DNA of 64,000 nucleotides, taken from Deltaproteobacteria bacterium (GTDB lineage: Bacteria > Myxococcota_A > Polyangia > Polyangiales > JADJMO01). The notes under the pieces were generated by a model that searched no databases, was not told the origin of the DNA, and saw only the letters and a list, made by a program, of their open reading frames with translations. Positions within the stretch are counted from its first letter, which is position 1, and every line of letters begins with the position of its first letter. The DNA is taken from assembly GCA_025363655.1 (NCBI GenBank), contig JANYDK010000071.1, positions 124,001 to 188,000 of the forward strand, in the 5' to 3' direction. Positions 27,164 through 35,907 of this stretch are shown here, piece by piece. A program made the position numbers and the translations under genes.

Positions 27164-28930
27164 GTGACCCTCGCCCCGCCGAAGCCGACCTCGAACCTCG
27201 CCCCAGGATACCGGCTCGATCGCTACGAGCTCCTCTGTCCGATCGCGCAAGGGGGCATGGCCGCGGTCTGGGTCGGGCGGCAGCACGGAAAGCACGGCTT
27301 CGAGAAGCTCGTCGCCATCAAGACCATCCTCCCCGAGTACGCCAGCGATCTGCAGTTCCAGAAGATGTTCCTCGACGAGGCGCACATCGCCGCCGGCATC
27401 GAGCACCCCAACGTCGCGCAAATTCTCGACCTCGGCGAAGAGCACGACGTGCTCTACATCGCCATGGAGTACGTCGACGGCGACGCCATCAGCAAGCTCC
27501 ACCGCGCGGCCGAGCGGGTGAACGTGCGCATTCCGCACGGCGTCTTGCTCCGGGCGATGGCCGATGCGTGCGCAGGGCTCCACGCGGCCCACGAGCTGCG
27601 CGACAAGGAGGGCAACCTGCTCTCGGTCGTGCACCGGGACGTCTCGCCACAGAACATCCTCGTCAGCCACAAAGGCAGCGCCAAGGTCATCGACTTCGGC
27701 ATCGCCAAGGCGCGCGATCGCATGGGCGGCGAGACCGCGAGCGGCATGCTCAAGGGGAAGATCCAATACATGGCGCCCGAGCAGGCGCTGGGGAAACCGG
27801 TCGATCGTCGCGCCGACATCTGGGCGATGGGCGCCATCCTCTATCACCTGCTCTCGGGGCGACGGCCGTACGACGCGGAGAACCCGCTGGCGACGCTCCA
27901 CCTCTTGACCTCGAGAAAGCCGCCGATGCCGCTCTCGCCGGCGATTCCTCGGCCAATCGTCCGCGTGGTGCAGCGCGCGATGGCGTTCGATCCGCAGAAT
28001 CGTTTCCTCCACGCGCTCGAGATGCAGCTCGCGATCGAGGCGGCGATGATCGAGTGCGAGCTCTCGACCACCAACGTCGACGTCGCCGCGTTCATCTCGC
28101 TGCACCTCTCGCATCGTCAGGCGCGTCGTCGTCAGTCGATCGACCTCGCGCTCAAGGCGGCCGCCGAGCGCGCGCGCGTCCAGCAGCTCCTCCGGCCGCC
28201 GACGCACGATTCGCTGAGCGGCGTCGACATGCGAGGCATCACCACGAGCACGCCGCCGCCGCGTCCCGACATCGGGTCGAGCCCCGGCGTGCACTTGCCA
28301 TCGTCGGTGCTCGAGCCGGCGGAGCCTTCCGGTCCCATCGACGTCAGCGGCATTCCCACGACGCCGCTGGCGCTCCTCACGCCGCGTCCGATGGTGGCGC
28401 CAGTGCTCACCGATTTGTCGTCCGAGGAAGACGTCGCCGACGACGAAGCGCTCACCTCGGCCCTTCCATCGGTCCTTCGTCAACAGCAGCAGACGCGTCG
28501 AAAGCGCGCGATCGTCTTCGGAGGCATCGGCTTCGCGGGCGTCGCCCTCCTCGGGGTGGTGGCGATCGTCTTCGCCTCACGCGGCAAAGGCGTGACAGAG
28601 GCCAAAGGCGAAGAGCGCAGCGAAACGATCGAGACCAAGGCGGGGACGAAGTCGACGGCACCCGACAAGACCGAGAAGAAGACCGAGAAGAGTGCCGAGG
28701 ACCCATCCGGCAAGGCCGTCGCGACCGAAGAGACTTCGAAGAAGCTCGATGAGCCCGCGCCGACGGTGACGGTCGCGAAGGCGCCGACGCCGACGACGAT
28801 CGCCGCCAAGCCTCCGGCAACGACGGTGGCCGCGGTCACTCCGACGCCGACGCCGAAACCGAAGCCGACCTTCGCGCCGGCAGCGACGACCGCAGCGCCG
28901 GCGACGACGACGCAAAACGACGGTTTTTGA
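27164..28930 (+). CDS. Hanks-type Ser/Thr protein kinase, membrane anchored (kinase 1)
   Basis: A 588-aa protein from GTG 27164. The kinase domain (about 18-285) has the Gly loop IAQGGMAAVW, the Lys of VAIKTIL, the catalytic loop VHRDVSPQNIL (about 163), DFGIAKARDR, then MAPEQ and DIWAMGAILYHLLSGRRPY. HRDVSPQN is typical of myxobacterial kinases. After a Ser/Thr/Pro-rich juxtamembrane region comes one transmembrane helix (AIVFGGIGFAGVALLGVVAIV, about 447-467) and a Lys/Glu then Pro/Thr-rich outer tail ending QNDGF. It starts 27 bp after the Cys-repeat gene. A related kinase sits opposite, its stop 3 bp away. Confidence 0.95.
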   Translation: MTLAPPKPTSNLAPGYRLDRYELLCPIAQGGMAAVWVGRQHGKHGFEKLVAIKTILPEYASDLQFQKMFLDEAHIAAGIEHPNVAQILDLGEEHDVLYIAMEYVDGDAISKLHRAAERVNVRIPHGVLLRAMADACAGLHAAHELRDKEGNLLSVVHRDVSPQNILVSHKGSAKVIDFGIAKARDRMGGETASGMLKGKIQYMAPEQALGKPVDRRADIWAMGAILYHLLSGRRPYDAENPLATLHLLTSRKPPMPLSPAIPRPIVRVVQRAMAFDPQNRFLHALEMQLAIEAAMIECELSTTNVDVAAFISLHLSHRQARRRQSIDLALKAAAERARVQQLLRPPTHDSLSGVDMRGITTSTPPPRPDIGSSPGVHLPSSVLEPAEPSGPIDVSGIPTTPLALLTPRPMVAPVLTDLSSEEDVADDEALTSALPSVLRQQQQTRRKRAIVFGGIGFAGVALLGVVAIVFASRGKGVTEAKGEERSETIETKAGTKSTAPDKTEKKTEKSAEDPSGKAVATEETSKKLDEPAPTVTVAKAPTPTTIAAKPPATTVAAVTPTPTPKPKPTFAPAATTAAPATTTQNDGF

Positions 28931-28933
28931 AGC

Positions 28934-30592
28934 CTAGAATCCGTCGTCGGGTTTTTTGGTGGGCGCGGTGCTCGTCGACGGCTTCGTCGGTGCGCCTGGC
29001 TTGAACGGCGGAAACTTGAAAGAAGAGGTCGGCGCTGTCCCGGCCGATGCGCTCGTTCCGGCAGAAGGTTCAGGCGCAGTCGTCGCGCTCGGCTCGATCG
29101 TCGCGCTCGCCGTCGCAGCCGCCATGGTGCTCGTCGCGCCGGTCGTGGTCGCGCTCGCATGCGCGCTCTTCGGCTCTTCGGTGCCAGGCCCTGCGCTCGT
29201 CGGCGGCGCGCTCTTCTTCCCGAGGAGGAGAAATGCGCCGCTGCCGAGGATGAGCGCGCCGAGGAAGAGAGACACCGCGAGGGTGCCACGGTTGCGTGTC
29301 GGCGCAGGAGACGCAGGCAACGCTTCGATCGCCGCAGAGCCGAGCGTCGCGTTCGAGACCTCGGATGGCACGACGCCCCCCGACGAAGGCACGCCGGGCG
29401 CCGAAGCGAGCGCAGTTTCACCGCTGCGAGCGAGTGGATCGACGCCGGGTCCGCTTTGGCCGACGACGGTCACGGCCGAAGGCACCGGCGGGAGAGGCTC
29501 GTCGAGGAAGGTGGGGAGCGGCATCACTCCGCTGGCGCTGATGCTCCCGGTGCCGTCGACCATCAGCGCACGCATGCCGCTCGCCTTGCCGCGTTCGGCG
29601 GCAGCTTGGAGCGCAGCCTTGATCGCCCGACGACGTTGATCGCGTCGATCGCCGAGGTGCTCGTCCATGAACGCACCGACCTGCTCGCTGGTCGTCGAGA
29701 GCTCGGCTTCGTGCATCGCCTCTTCGAGCTCTTGCTGCAGCTCGGCGCAGCTGCCGATGCGCTTGTCGACTTCGAAGGTCATGGCGCGCCGAACGGAGAA
29801 GGCGACCGACGGATGCGCTTCCATGAGCGGCAACGGCGGCCTGCCCGAGGTCAGGAGATGGAGCGTGGCGAGGTGATTTTCCCCGTCGAAAGGCAGATGA
29901 CCGCTGAGCAAATGATAGGCGATGGCGCCGATCGCCCAGACGTCGGCGCGCGCATCGACGTGCTTGCCCATCGCCTGCTCGGGCGGCATGTAGTGGACCT
30001 TGCCCTTGAGCAGGCCCGCGCCGGTGTCGCCAGCCATGCGATCGCGCGCCTTGGCGATGCCGAAGTCGATGAGCTTGGCGACGCCCTTCTGCGTCACCAT
30101 GATGTTCTGCGGCGAGACGTCGCGATGGACGACGTGGAGCTCGTTGCCGTCGCGATCACGCAGCTCGTGCGCCGCCTGCAAGCCTGCGCACGCGTCGGCG
30201 AGGATGCGCAGGACGATGCCCGGCGGCATCTTCATCTTCTTCTTGTCGCAGGCGCGCTGCAGCTTCGAGAGCGCATCGCCGTCGACGAACTCCATCGCCA
30301 GATAAAGGACGCCAGCCTCTTCACCGAGATCGAGGATTTGCGCGACGTTGACGTGCTCGATCGCCGCCGCGATGTGCGCCTCGTCGAGGAACATCTGGTG
30401 GAAGCGCGGATCGGTCGCGTACTGCGGGAGGATGGTCTTGATGGCGACGAGCTTCTCGAAGCCGTGCTTGCCGCGCTGCCTCGCGACCCACACCGAAGCC
30501 ATGCCGCCTTGCGCGATCGGACAAAGCAGCTCGTACCGATCGAGTCGGTAGCCGGGCACCAGCGGCGATGGTTTGGGCGGAAAGAGGCTCAA
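28934..30592 (-). CDS. Hanks-type Ser/Thr protein kinase, membrane anchored (kinase 2)
   Basis: About 552 aa from a TTG at 30592, chosen by aligning SLFPPKPSPLVPGYRLDRYE with the start of kinase 1 (TLAPPKPTSNLAPGYRLDRYE); the open frame extends to a GTG at 30661. The kinase domain has IAQGGMASVW, VAIKTIL, VHRDVSPQNIM, DFGIAKARDR, MPPEQ (where kinase 1 has MAPEQ) and DVWAIGAIAYHLLSGHLPF. One transmembrane helix (LAVSLFLGALILGSGAFLLL) precedes an Ala/Thr/Ser/Pro-rich tail ending PDDGF. The two kinases are clear paralogues in a tail-to-tail arrangement, so an inverted duplication is likely. Confidence 0.93.
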   Translation of the reverse strand: MSLFPPKPSPLVPGYRLDRYELLCPIAQGGMASVWVARQRGKHGFEKLVAIKTILPQYATDPRFHQMFLDEAHIAAAIEHVNVAQILDLGEEAGVLYLAMEFVDGDALSKLQRACDKKKMKMPPGIVLRILADACAGLQAAHELRDRDGNELHVVHRDVSPQNIMVTQKGVAKLIDFGIAKARDRMAGDTGAGLLKGKVHYMPPEQAMGKHVDARADVWAIGAIAYHLLSGHLPFDGENHLATLHLLTSGRPPLPLMEAHPSVAFSVRRAMTFEVDKRIGSCAELQQELEEAMHEAELSTTSEQVGAFMDEHLGDRRDQRRRAIKAALQAAAERGKASGMRALMVDGTGSISASGVMPLPTFLDEPLPPVPSAVTVVGQSGPGVDPLARSGETALASAPGVPSSGGVVPSEVSNATLGSAAIEALPASPAPTRNRGTLAVSLFLGALILGSGAFLLLGKKSAPPTSAGPGTEEPKSAHASATTTGATSTMAAATASATIEPSATTAPEPSAGTSASAGTAPTSSFKFPPFKPGAPTKPSTSTAPTKKPDDGF

Positions 30593-30714
30593 CGTCTGCA
30601 AGACGAGTATCCCGCAGCCGGCGCGGCGAGGCGAGTCGGTGCCGGCTCGCGCGAGAACCACCGCTATTTTCTCGGTCGATCACGCGCTCGGGCCGGGCGA
30701 GCCGAGCGATCGTT

Positions 30715-31530
30715 TCACTCGGTCGCCGGACGGTCCTTCAAGATCACGCCGATGTCTCGCGCCGCCATCTCGGCGCGCGCTCGGGTCGTACCGGCGGCCG
30801 ATGCGAGCAGCTGTTTCGTACCGTCGGCGAGGAAGATCTCGACGTTCCACGAGGAGCCGGGTCGCTTCGGGTTCGGCACGTCCAACACGCCCACCGAGAC
30901 GACCTCGGCGAGGGTCAGCGTGACGACACGCGCCGGCAGCGGCCATCGCTCTTGGACGATACGCACCTTGCCGTGATCGACATCGGCCTCGAAGCGAGCG
31001 CCCTGCGTCAAGTAGACGACGGCGTAGATCATGGCGAGCGAGAAGAGGATCGGCACGACGCCGAACCCGAGGCTGCCCTTCGAATATGCGAGCTCGAGCG
31101 ACGGCTTCGAAGGGTCGGCGAGGAAGCCGTCGACCTGCAGCTTCTGCTCGGTGCGGACCTCGATGGGCTCGTTGCCGCCGTGAGGAAGCACGATGTTGGT
31201 CGACTCGCGCGTCTTCGGATCGACGGTGATGAACGCGACGTCGAAGCCGTTTTTCTTGTCGCCCATCATCACCGTGCCCTCGATCGCGACGAGCGGCACG
31301 CGTCGATTTTCGGTGAAGAGGAGCCAGTGCACCTCGATGACGCACGAGCCGGCGGCGCGCTGGCAGCGCAAGTCGACGCTGCGGAGAAAGCGCGCGGCGA
31401 GCCCGAGGAGGACGAGACCCGCGAGGCAAAGGCCGAAGAGCACGGGCGCGAGATCGCGGAGGCTCGAAGGCCTGTAGCGCACGACACGCGGCGGGGTCGC
31501 CGGTGTTTCGGGCGCGGTGCGGTAGTTCAT
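30715..31530 (-). CDS. Membrane protein of unknown function
   Basis: A 271-aa protein from ATG 31530, with GGAGG eight bases upstream. Two transmembrane segments lie at about 28-47 (LAPVLFGLCLAGLVLLGLAA) and 157-175 (GVVPILFSLAMIYAVVYL), with beta-rich soluble parts between and after. The second soluble part (RFEADVDHGKVRIVQERWPLPARVVTL, EVVSVGVLDVPNP) looks PH-like, similar in style to the protein at 19891-21192, but I cannot assign a family. It lies 26 bp downstream of the PLD-like gene and is probably co-transcribed with it. Confidence 0.72.
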   Translation of the reverse strand: MNYRTAPETPATPPRVVRYRPSSLRDLAPVLFGLCLAGLVLLGLAARFLRSVDLRCQRAAGSCVIEVHWLLFTENRRVPLVAIEGTVMMGDKKNGFDVAFITVDPKTRESTNIVLPHGGNEPIEVRTEQKLQVDGFLADPSKPSLELAYSKGSLGFGVVPILFSLAMIYAVVYLTQGARFEADVDHGKVRIVQERWPLPARVVTLTLAEVVSVGVLDVPNPKRPGSSWNVEIFLADGTKQLLASAAGTTRARAEMAARDIGVILKDRPATE

Positions 31531-31556
31531 CGGCCGGCCTCCGCTCGGTCGGCTGG

Positions 31557-32699
31557 TCAGTACGGCGTCGCCTTCGTGAAGTCGGTGGCGATTCGCCCGA
31601 CCGCACGCGTGACGGCGCTGGCGTTGTCGGTGATGGCGCCGACCTCGCGATTGTAGTCGAGCGATTGCTTCGTCAGGTTGATCGAGCCGACGTAGAGCCG
31701 CGCGCCATCGGCGACGATGATCTTCGCGTGCACGTCGGGCGAAGCGAGCGTTCGCACTTGCACGCCCTTCGCCTTGAGCGTGCCGAGCGCGGTGGCGGTC
31801 GAGGCGTCGGGCGTCCCGGGAGCGATCACGCGCACGACGACCCCACGACCGGCCGCGGTTTGCAGATGCGTGACGATGGTCGCGTCGTAGACCTCTTCCA
31901 TCTCGAGATCGAGCGTGCTCTTGGCGCCGTCGATGAGCGACGTCAGCGCGTTGCGCGAGTTGATCGGCGAGACCACGAGGTTGCCGGAGAGCGTCGGCTT
32001 CACGACCGCGGCGACGTCGGCGGCGAAGATCGCCTCGGCCTCGGCGACATCTCCGGGATCGGTGTCGACGAGGCCATATTCGCGGTTGAAGGCGATGCCC
32101 GAGGACGTGAAATTGAGCGTGAGGATGAACGCGCGCGCGCCGTCGACGATCATCAACTTGCTGTGCGTGAGCGGGTAGAGCGACGACGTCCACGACACCT
32201 TCACCCCGGCGGCTTGGAGCGTGTCGTGCGCCGGCTGGTTGGCCGTCGTCATCGCATAGGGGCTCTTCTCGAGGAGCACCGACACCTCACGCCCGGCTTT
32301 CTTCGAGGCGATCAGGGCATCGATCACCATGTTGTCGGTCAGCAGATAGACCTCGACGTGCACCGACTTGGTCGCGGCTTTGATCGCGTCGGTGATCACC
32401 GTCTTCCCGTCGTCGGGGATGATGATCAGCGAGACGGCAGCGGTCGTCTTCGGCGGCGCGGTGTCGACGCCTGACGTGTCGGCGGGGACGGGCGCAGCGT
32501 CGGGGCTCGGCGCGGTGTCGCCGTGCACGGCGTCGAACCCGCCACCGTCTACCGCCGAATCGAGCTCGCTCCCGGCGTCGTCGGGCTCGATCACGGCCCC
32601 GTCGTCGCCGCTCGGATCACCGCCGCCCCCCGTCGAACCGCACGCGGTGAGGAGCGCGAGTGCACAAGTCGAGACGGCAGCGAAGACGGGGAGGCGCAT
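31557..32699 (-). CDS. Lipoprotein with two phospholipase D-type active-site motifs
   Basis: A 380-aa protein from ATG 32699, with a lipoprotein signal (STCALALLTACGS) and a Gly/Asp-rich spacer of about 70 aa. The mature domain is a PLD-like dimer fold with two HxK motifs: THSKLMIVDGARAFILTLNFT near residue 180 and VHAKIIVADGARLYVGSINLT near 323. Each is followed by the usual N/S and E residues (NREYG, NREVG). This matches the PLDc_2 family (phospholipase, nuclease or cardiolipin-synthase-like). As a surface lipoprotein a hydrolase acting outside the cell is plausible; substrate is unknown. Confidence 0.88.
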   Translation of the reverse strand: MRLPVFAAVSTCALALLTACGSTGGGGDPSGDDGAVIEPDDAGSELDSAVDGGGFDAVHGDTAPSPDAAPVPADTSGVDTAPPKTTAAVSLIIIPDDGKTVITDAIKAATKSVHVEVYLLTDNMVIDALIASKKAGREVSVLLEKSPYAMTTANQPAHDTLQAAGVKVSWTSSLYPLTHSKLMIVDGARAFILTLNFTSSGIAFNREYGLVDTDPGDVAEAEAIFAADVAAVVKPTLSGNLVVSPINSRNALTSLIDGAKSTLDLEMEEVYDATIVTHLQTAAGRGVVVRVIAPGTPDASTATALGTLKAKGVQVRTLASPDVHAKIIVADGARLYVGSINLTKQSLDYNREVGAITDNASAVTRAVGRIATDFTKATPY

Positions 32700-32805
32700 G
32701 GGGCACGCGAATTCGCCACGTGTACGTGGAATCGGCAAGCGCCGTTGTGCGCGGATTGGAACATTCCGGCGTGCGCGTCGCTCCTCGGGCGAACTGCACG
32801 AGGTC

Positions 32806-33585
32806 TCAGCTGCAAGCACCGGCGTCGAGCCAACCACGCAAGCCGGCGCTCTCGATGCCGACCGCGTCGAGGCCAGGGACGATCAGCGCGCGCACCGACT
32901 CGACGACCGCCTCGTCGATCGCTTTTGGATCGAGCGCGCCATGCTCACTGAGGCGTGCGCTCGGGCGTGGAGGCGAGGGCTTGCGCCAGGTTCGGACGTG
33001 CGCGCGCACCATCGGCACCAGGAAAGGCTCGATCGCTCTCTTGGCCTCGGGCGTCAGCGACACGAGAAATGCCCAGCCGATGCGCGCGTGATCGACGTCG
33101 TCGCTGAGCAGCTCACGAAGCGCTCCACGGACGAGGGGCCCACGCGCGCTCGCGAGACAGGCTTCGAGGTACGCGGTGGCGGTGGTCTCGTTGATCGCGC
33201 ACTGACCGATGACGTGGAGCGCCGGACGAAGCCGCGCCGGTGCCTCGGCGTGGGCCGGGGCCTCCAGCGAAAGGCGCTTCGGCGCCTCCAGCGCATGACC
33301 CGCGTAACGCTCGGCGACGAGGCGACAAATCTCGGCGTGTCGCAGCTCGTCGTCGATGGCGCGTGTCCCGAGGCTGCGCAGCACAGGATCGGCGTCGACG
33401 CTGGCGAGCGCCGATTCGATGACTTGGAACGCGTCCGATGCCCGTCGCTCGGCGGCCGCACGACCGAGCCACTCGACGACGCATGCCGCGCGCTCTTCTT
33501 TCGTCAGCGCGTCGATCGTCTCGTCGACGTCGGCGAGCGGACGACTCGTCAGCCGTCCTGCCCAACGGCCGGAAATATCGGTCAT
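32806..33585 (-). CDS. Ferritin-like-fold protein
   Basis: A 259-aa, mostly helical protein from ATG 33585 (MTDISGRW). Two E/D-x2-H-type motifs, AIDDELRHAEICRL near 90 and LLSDDVDHARIGWAFL near 155-170, have the spacing of a four-helix ferritin-like diiron fold, with a further acidic residue in INETTATAYLEA. The family is often annotated only as ferritin-like domain-containing protein, and oxidase activity is not established. Its ATG overlaps the stop of the upstream lipoprotein gene (ATGA, 33582-33585), so the two are translationally coupled. Confidence 0.75.
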   Translation of the reverse strand: MTDISGRWAGRLTSRPLADVDETIDALTKEERAACVVEWLGRAAAERRASDAFQVIESALASVDADPVLRSLGTRAIDDELRHAEICRLVAERYAGHALEAPKRLSLEAPAHAEAPARLRPALHVIGQCAINETTATAYLEACLASARGPLVRGALRELLSDDVDHARIGWAFLVSLTPEAKRAIEPFLVPMVRAHVRTWRKPSPPRPSARLSEHGALDPKAIDEAVVESVRALIVPGLDAVGIESAGLRGWLDAGACS

Positions 33586-34007
33586 CCGCGCGTGTCGGCG
33601 GGCGGTGGAAGAATGCCGGGCCACGTGTCGTCGTCGTGAGCGTCGCTCGCGTCGCGACCATCACCGGGAGCATCGGGCTTCGACGTGTCGGCGGCGATGG
33701 TCGGCCACGTATCGACCCCGATGTCGGCGGGACGAATGCCGCCCCACGTGTCGCGAACGCCGGTGTCGGCAGGACGAATGCCGCCCCACGAATCGTACGT
33801 GGTCGTGTCCGTCCGAATCCCGTCCCAAGTGTCGACCGGAGCGGTGTCGGCGGCGATGTGCGGAAACGAATCGCTCTTGGCGTCCTCACACGCGGCGTCT
33901 TGGCAGGCTTGCTCGGCGTCGACGGTTCCACCGCACGAGACCGTGAGCAGCGAGACGCCGACGCTGACCCCCACGAGGACGACGGTGTGAAAGAGGCGAG
34001 TGCTCAT
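33582..34007 (-). CDS. Small lipoprotein with DTWGGIRPAD-type short repeats
   Basis: A 141-aa protein from ATG 34007. The signal peptide ends VSLLTVSCGG, a lipobox. The mature part is almost entirely a spaced repeat of D-T/S-W-x-G/T-I: DTWDGIRTD, DSWGGIRPAD, DTWGGIRPAD, DTWPTIAAD and DTWPGILPPPAD, each 10-20 residues apart and embedded in Asp/Ala/Thr-rich sequence. At DNA level the central copies are near-identical (about 33730-33800). No known family is recognised. It is coupled by an ATGA overlap to the ferritin-like gene, which suggests a shared function. Confidence 0.7.
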   Translation of the reverse strand: MSTRLFHTVVLVGVSVGVSLLTVSCGGTVDAEQACQDAACEDAKSDSFPHIAADTAPVDTWDGIRTDTTTYDSWGGIRPADTGVRDTWGGIRPADIGVDTWPTIAADTSKPDAPGDGRDASDAHDDDTWPGILPPPADTRG

Positions 34008-34096
34008 GCCGCGATCATAAGCAGGGGACATGCCGATCTGAAACTTCCGGCCATTTCGCGCTGCCGTCTCAATGTGGCGCAACGAGCGGGGAGGTC

Positions 34097-34759
34097 TCAG
34101 AACGCGAGGCTCAACTTCAACGCGGCGCCGTAGCTCGATTCGCCGGCCGTGATCTTCTCCGTCGACTTGCCGTCGCCCCAGCTGTCGACGGTGGCGTCGG
34201 CGGCGGCGTGTCCGAGGTCGGTGCGGACGAAGCCGAGGACGCCGAGACCGAACACGCGCGACTTGCCGAAGCGATAGGTGAGGCTCGCGCGAATGCCGGC
34301 GAAGGGAAGATCGGCGGAGCCTCCGGAGACGTTGCTCGAGAAGAGATGGTCGCCGAGCCGGCGATAGAAATGCGCGCCGCCTTCGACCCCGAGGTTCGCT
34401 TCGAGGTGGTCGTCGAGCTCGGAGGTGCCGACGCCGACGACGGCGCCGAGGGTGTAGAGCTCGCTGCCGAAGACGCCGCCCGACGTCTCGCCGAGCGCGC
34501 CGACGCGGAGGAATTTGTACGAGGCGACGGCGTCGATGCCGAGCGTCATCCAGCTTTTTTTTTCGCCGACGCCGAGGCCGAGGTACGGCGAGATGGCGAC
34601 GGTCGTCGGTTGCACGTGAGTGGATTCGACGTTCGCGCTCGCGGTGGTGTCGGTGGCGAATTCGCTGGCCTGCGCCACCGAGGGAACGAGCGAGACGGAA
34701 GCGAGCGAACCGAGGAGCGAACCGAGAACGAGGGCGCCTGCGCGGAAGATGTGCGGCAT
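34097..34759 (-). CDS. Predicted outer-membrane beta-barrel protein
   Basis: A 220-aa protein from ATG 34759 with AGGAAA upstream. It has a Sec signal peptide ending VAQASEF (about 32). The mature part has alternating hydrophobic/polar strands (ISPYLGLGVG, WMTLGIDAVASYKFLRVGALGE, ASLTYRFGKSRVFGLGVLGFVR) and ends with a C-terminal aromatic, ALKLSLAF, the BamA-recognition type signal. This is an OmpA-like or small porin-like eight-strand barrel; function is unknown. Confidence 0.8.
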   Translation of the reverse strand: MPHIFRAGALVLGSLLGSLASVSLVPSVAQASEFATDTTASANVESTHVQPTTVAISPYLGLGVGEKKSWMTLGIDAVASYKFLRVGALGETSGGVFGSELYTLGAVVGVGTSELDDHLEANLGVEGGAHFYRRLGDHLFSSNVSGGSADLPFAGIRASLTYRFGKSRVFGLGVLGFVRTDLGHAAADATVDSWGDGKSTEKITAGESSYGAALKLSLAF

Positions 34760-35103
34760 GGGATGGGTTTCCTTTCGAGCGTTACGGGAGACTCCCCTCT
34801 TCAACAGTGATGCCAATCGCGAATACGCCCGTTTTCAAGGCGATCGTCACCCTCGAGCCCACCCGTCGTGATCGCTGGTTGGCGTGTGACGTGTGCGCAC
34901 AGCGCCACGGGTCGCGCAACGACTTGCGCTGGATCGGTCGCCAGCGACCACGTCGATGGCCACGCTCGGCGTGCAGGCGAATACGTACGAAGTGCGGGTG
35001 CGTTCACTGCTGAAGAAGCTCGAGGCGGAGAGCCTCGCCGAGGCGGCGATGACCGTCCTCCATCGCGCGGTGGCGCTTCCGTGAGTCTGTTATCCTCGGG
35101 CCC
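34760..35103. other. 344-bp gap, the longest gene-poor stretch; holds a possible LuxR-type HTH remnant
   Basis: No complete gene is seen. The frame 34956-35084 (42 codons from an ATG) reads GVQANTYEVRVRSLLKKLEA then ESLAEAAMTVLHRAV, which resembles the second half of a LuxR/GerE helix-turn-helix (NTV..HV.S+L+KL.A.SR.EA). The N-terminal half of such a domain cannot be found in frame upstream. It is best described as a gene fragment or chance similarity. The start of cpaB follows 20 bp later. Confidence 0.4.
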
Positions 35104-35907
35104 GTGAACAAGACGGCGCTGTTCGTCTCCCTCATCGTCGCGGTCCTGGGCGGCTTCTTGCTGTTCGCCTATTTGCGCCGCTTCGAGTTCGAATCGTCGG
35201 GCGGCGCGCCGGTGCGGGTGATCGTGGCGAAGAAGCAGCTCGATCCGGGCGTGGTCCTCACCGAAGAGCTCCTCGCGACGCAAATCGTCCCCCAGGCCTA
35301 CGTCGAGTCGCGCGCCGTCCGCGAGTCGGAGAAGGCGAAGATCCTCGGCCTTCGCGTCAGCACGCCGGTGCAGGCCCAGCAGAGCCTGATGTGGACCGAC
35401 CTCGCGATCGCCGCCGACGATCAGCGCTACCTCAGTCAGCTGGTGCAGCCGGGCATGCGCGCGGTGAGCGTGCGTGCGCAGTACGACGACAAGAGCTTCG
35501 CCCTCATGCGCCCGGGCGATCGCGTCGACGTCGTCGCCACCTTTCCGCAGCAAGCCGGGCAAGATCAACGCACGTCGATCGTGCTTCTGCAGAACGTGCT
35601 CGTCCTCGCCGTCGGCCTCGACACCGGCGCTGAAGGAGCGGGGCCGCGTCCGCCCGGCGATCAGCGCGACCTCCTCCTCAGCGTCAGCGTCAACATCCAA
35701 GAAGCGCAGCTCCTCGCGCTCGCCGGGGAGAAGGGTCGCCTCTCGGTGGCGCTGCGCAACCCCGACGACGTGCGCATCACCGACGGTCTCGTCGACTTGA
35801 TGTCGAGCACGCTGACCGATTCGAAAGCACGCAAGGTCGTCCAAGATCTGCGCAAGACCCCGACGGGTCCGGTGAAACTTCCGTCCGCCACCGGAGCTCC
35901 CCAATGA
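35104..35907 (+). CDS. cpaB: Tad pilus assembly protein CpaB/RcpC
   Basis: A 267-aa protein from GTG 35104. One N-terminal membrane helix (LFVSLIVAVLGGFLLFAYL) is followed by a SAF-like domain (VRVIVAKKQLDPGVVLTEELL, about 37-58) and the RcpC/CpaB domain with GMRAVSVRAQ, MRPGDRVDVVATF and LLQNVLVLAVG. CpaB/RcpC is a periplasmic partner of the secretin channel, possibly binding peptidoglycan. Its stop overlaps the ATG of the secretin gene (ATGA, 35904-35907). This begins Tad block 3. Confidence 0.93.
   Translation: MNKTALFVSLIVAVLGGFLLFAYLRRFEFESSGGAPVRVIVAKKQLDPGVVLTEELLATQIVPQAYVESRAVRESEKAKILGLRVSTPVQAQQSLMWTDLAIAADDQRYLSQLVQPGMRAVSVRAQYDDKSFALMRPGDRVDVVATFPQQAGQDQRTSIVLLQNVLVLAVGLDTGAEGAGPRPPGDQRDLLLSVSVNIQEAQLLALAGEKGRLSVALRNPDDVRITDGLVDLMSSTLTDSKARKVVQDLRKTPTGPVKLPSATGAPQ

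Noticed and set aside
24956-28483. Minus-strand frame of 1175 codons across the Cys-repeat gene and kinase 1
   Set aside because: Its apparent repeats mirror the codon pattern of the sense-strand Cys repeats; it lacks a credible start and spans two unrelated sense genes.
29159-30976. Plus-strand frame of about 600 codons opposite kinase 2
   Set aside because: The opposite strand encodes an intact kinase with all catalytic motifs; this frame has none.
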